A stretch of 64,000 nucleotides of DNA, taken from assembly GCA_024449915.1 (NCBI GenBank), contig JAMZAV010000633.1, forward strand, positions 354,001 to 418,000, written 5' to 3'. Source of the DNA: Sweltsa coloradensis. Lineage: Eukaryota > Arthropoda > Insecta > Plecoptera > Chloroperlidae. The notes under the pieces were generated by a model. That model had not been told where the DNA came from and did not search any database. It saw only the letters and a list, made by a program, of their open reading frames with translations. A program made the position numbers and the translations under genes. Every line of letters starts with the position of its first letter. Position 1 is the first letter of the stretch. Positions 60,931 to 64,000 of this stretch are shown in pieces.

Positions 60931-63542
60931 AAAAATCAGACTTACTAATCTTGTTACTTGATTTTACAGTTCTTTGTTTTCATTTGTTACAATATTGCAA
61001 AAGAAGTCGAGATTTTATCTGAGTTCTTCTGAGTTTACTCTTTAATACAATAAGGGTCTCAATCCACAATTTTTATATTAGTTTTTAAATCTTATTTCCT
61101 ACGAATGTAGCAACTTACAATTTTGTTATAATATCAAATTTCTTCCAATCAATGTTTTAATCAAATTTTTGTATTGAATTACCTATAAATCATTTTCATT
61201 TTCAAGTCTCATATCGAATTTCTCTTAACCTTTGGTATTAATAAACAATTTCATTCAATTTCGTTCGTGTATTATTTAAACCATGATTGAAATATTGCTC
61301 AAGGCATATTACTTGACTGAGATTTGAATGCACTATGTGATATTCTGAGGTTCCTAAAATTAATTTGTTTTGCGAAATTTGAGTGTAACATTTTTTATTC
61401 AATTTGTTGATGACAATCTAGAATAAACGAGTAACAATTTATACTATAATACTTTCGACTTAATAAAATTTAGTGGTTTATTCTGCCATCATTACCAGAA
61501 AAATATCAAGTTTTAGCTTCTATACACAAAGTAAAAGAACAGGTTTACACTGGCGGACATTATACCAGTAGTTAATATCACCTGTTATTTACATTAATTG
61601 TGTGCTTGATTGGATCTAGAACGATGACAATTGATGAATTGAATTGATTGATTGAATTGGTTTATTTCAGAAGCCTAAAGCTGTTGTTTGAACCGCGATT
61701 GGAGCCACCGACCTTCAGTATTGGAATCTGGGATGTACCCAAACAACCAACACATTTTGTCTTACATGTTGTTCATGGGTTTTCACGGATCTTATGTGAA
61801 ATAATTTGGCTTTCGGCTGTTCCTCGTTTTTCTAGCGTTATTGTTTGATTTAATTTCAATAAAATCATATGGCATATTATTAATTAAACTATAAAATTTC
61901 GTTGCTGTGTGGTCCGAGAATCTCCAAACTCGTTTCCTCGAGTCACTTGGTTGAAGACGAATATGTATATCGCGACTTGACGACGATAAGGGGACTCTAA
62001 TCGTCAATAAAGTCAATGATCAATATTAAAACATTATTATTGATTATATAAAATCAACTTTAGAGTTAGAGCACGGAATTCCCGAAAAATAAATAATTAT
62101 TTATATATTAACATTAAACTATTACATATATTTTGCATAAGTAAAACATTATTCTACAACTACAAACGCGTGAATACTTTGTATTATTGCCATCAGCTTT
62201 ACGTGAAAATAAGTAAAGCTTAGTTGTGTAAAATATTGACGGAAGTTGTCTCAATAGCATTAATATTGTAATAACTTTGAAAACTTGAGAGACAGATTTT
62301 ACAATCAGTTCGTTTGTTGTTTTCAAACATTACCCAAACTTCCTGTTATTTCTGCGAACATTAGCAATGCCAAACAAGCACTTATTCCTCTCTTTTGAGA
62401 AAATCTGAATAATTCATTAGAAAGTCCTCCGTCGGAAACGCGTAAAACTTCTCAAATGGGTGGACGAAGAATAAATTAATAGAGGTAGTGAGAGAGGTTC
62501 GTAATAACTCTTCCAACCACAGTTTCGTATGTCATGATGTTCATGTGCAATTAAGGCACTTTGGAGCCGTAACAATATAAAGAGAAATATTATGACAGCG
62601 AATGTATGTACACGCGTTAAATACGTATTTTGGCCGTAAGAATTGCCAACACGCCGTGTCACTACTTTTTGGCACAAAATACATGCACGCTTGTTACTCT
62701 ATTAATGCTTGTTATATGAATCAAAATATGTGTGAATATCTATAGTTTTTAAATGGTACTTCGTCGTTAATTCAGCAATTTGCGTTATTTTGTATATTTT
62801 TGTTTTAATCTTAGAATTTTAGTTAAGTCTTTGATTTCAGAATTTCTGTGGCGGAAACTTATTTTAGAAATTACAACTTATTTCTATGAAGACATTATTT
62901 TAAAATAATTTTTATGGGAATTAATTTCTAAAGCTACGCCATCGTGCATTCTTTCTTACAACTTAAAGTTATAAAAGAAAAAAATCCTAAAACATCGTGT
63001 CACACATTCACCCACGCCAAAGATTTTCAATCAAATGGTCTTAGAATAGTTGTCAAAAACGCTAGTCGCTAACTATCAGTGAAATTATAGTACAACGTAA
63101 CTTTACCGAGGTACTTGGCTGCATGCACGTTATATAATATTGTTAGTTTACCTTCGAAGATTTGCAAATCATACATTACGTTTGGAGGTAACAAACATAA
63201 CTAAACTGCAATATCAGGTTATCAGGTTAGAAGCTTCAAAAGCGGCATTACAGACTACTTAGGTATAGGTTGTAGTTCTGTTTGATTAGTTAAAGCATTG
63301 TTTTTAGTTTAGTATTGTTGTGATTTTATAATATTTATTGTTGTTGTATTAATTTGATATTGTATTTAACTAAGTCATTGTTTTATATTATTATATATTG
63401 TATTAAATGGTGACAGGTACTAACGTACTATGGGACAGATGCTCTCTCTGTCATCATGTTCAAATGTTGTACAGAAGAATGCAAGGCTTAGAGATAATAA
63501 TGTATAAATAAATCCAATCTATACATATGTATTAAGATAAGA
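60931..63542. other. Unassigned A+T-rich sequence
   Basis: No gene, RNA or recognised repeat. Confidence 0.4.
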
Positions 63543-63722
63543 CACTCAGTGTGGATTTAAATTGAAGAGACTCCGAACAAACCCTGTCGACGCCTACGAA
63601 ATCGATGAGTGAATATTGGCCAATAAGAATTGATCAGTCCCTGAAATAAGGAACGCTGGTTGGCCACAATTCTCCCGCGGATATTACCGGCATCGTTAAG
63701 GCAACTTCGGCAACAATACACC
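63543..63722 (-). mobile_element. SINE-like fragment S9
   Basis: On the plus strand CACTCAGTGTGGATTTAAAT, CCCTGTCGACGCCTACGAAA and TCGATGAGTGA, then TGGCCAATAAGAATTGATCA, parallel the inverted body of the family. It is strongly diverged. Confidence 0.5.
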
Positions 63723-64000
63723 ACGTTACGTTACGTCTTACGTGTTACGTACTTCTTGTATCTATTTGATATACTTTGTGCGACACTTTGCAATGCATGC
63801 AATTAACATTCTGTGTACCTCATTAGCGATGCTCTGAGCAACGCCTCGTCCGTAACAACAATGTGCACTCAGACTCTTCTTGACGTCGTTGCATAAAACC
63901 TGTTCAGAAATATGACCCAGATATCGGCCGATGTAATTTTCCCCCAATAATGCTCAGGAATTTTGGCATGGCGCTTACCCGGGAATGAACGACATGAAAA

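Overview
This is A+T-rich, non-coding-looking animal DNA. No operon structure, dense coding, rRNA or intact host gene is visible, and open frames are short. The only clearly recognisable protein relic is the carboxy end of a non-LTR retrotransposon reverse transcriptase ORF at 53012-53416. Its sequence style, together with the abundance of small DNA elements and tRNA-derived repeats, suggests an invertebrate, plausibly an arthropod. I cannot name a species.

The window is best read as a graveyard of interspersed repeats. (1) A family of seven Helitron2/Helentron-like non-autonomous elements (1007-1680, 12614-13186, 17651-18456, 35854-36330, 47630-48086, 48158-48895, 53438-54150) plus one relic (about 25277-26041). 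They share a 5' end that recurs inverted about 30-40 nt inside the 3' end, a 3' stem (AACGC/GCGTT), and a terminal CCTAG followed by T. One copy carries three tandem 160-bp units. (2) A roughly 425-bp tRNA-headed SINE-like family with a conserved 3' stem-loop and a (TAAA)n-type tail, in nine copies or fragments. (3) hAT-like elements with CAGTGGCGT-type ends (754-1981, 10462-10858, 38536-39491, and a left end at 13628). (4) A short element family ending in the CCCGGCACCTCCACCAAAA-type motif. (5) A MITE with a perfect 8-bp target-site duplication (4166-4428) and a second copy at 17389-17646. (6) Two long fold-back palindromes (21872-22376 and 26042-26390). (7) Two tRNA-like genes, each enclosed in a short perfect inverted repeat (37921-38040 and 52351-52475).

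Layout. 0-7 kb: a hAT-like element with a nested Helentron-like copy, tandem repeats and the MITE. 7-21 kb: mostly unique A+T-rich sequence with scattered tRNA-like relics and a stack of SINE, MITE and Helentron-like copies at 17.3-18.5 kb. 21-27 kb: fold-backs and a duplicated tRNA/SINE block. 27-44 kb: scattered SINE-like and short elements, and a second hAT-like element. 44.5-46.7 kb: G+C-richer patches holding the longest open frame, the best but weak place to look for host exons. 47-55 kb: paired Helentron-like copies, an ATT microsatellite, a possible exon or transposase relic, a tRNA in an inverted repeat, and a LINE interrupted by a Helentron-like copy. 55-64 kb: two short-element copies, one CpG-rich promoter-like island at 56.93-57.08 kb, and otherwise unassigned sequence.

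No gene-level pathway can be reconstructed. The functional story is of non-autonomous mobile DNA and small Pol III-type transcription units. Family names are assigned by structure only, since no database comparison was possible.
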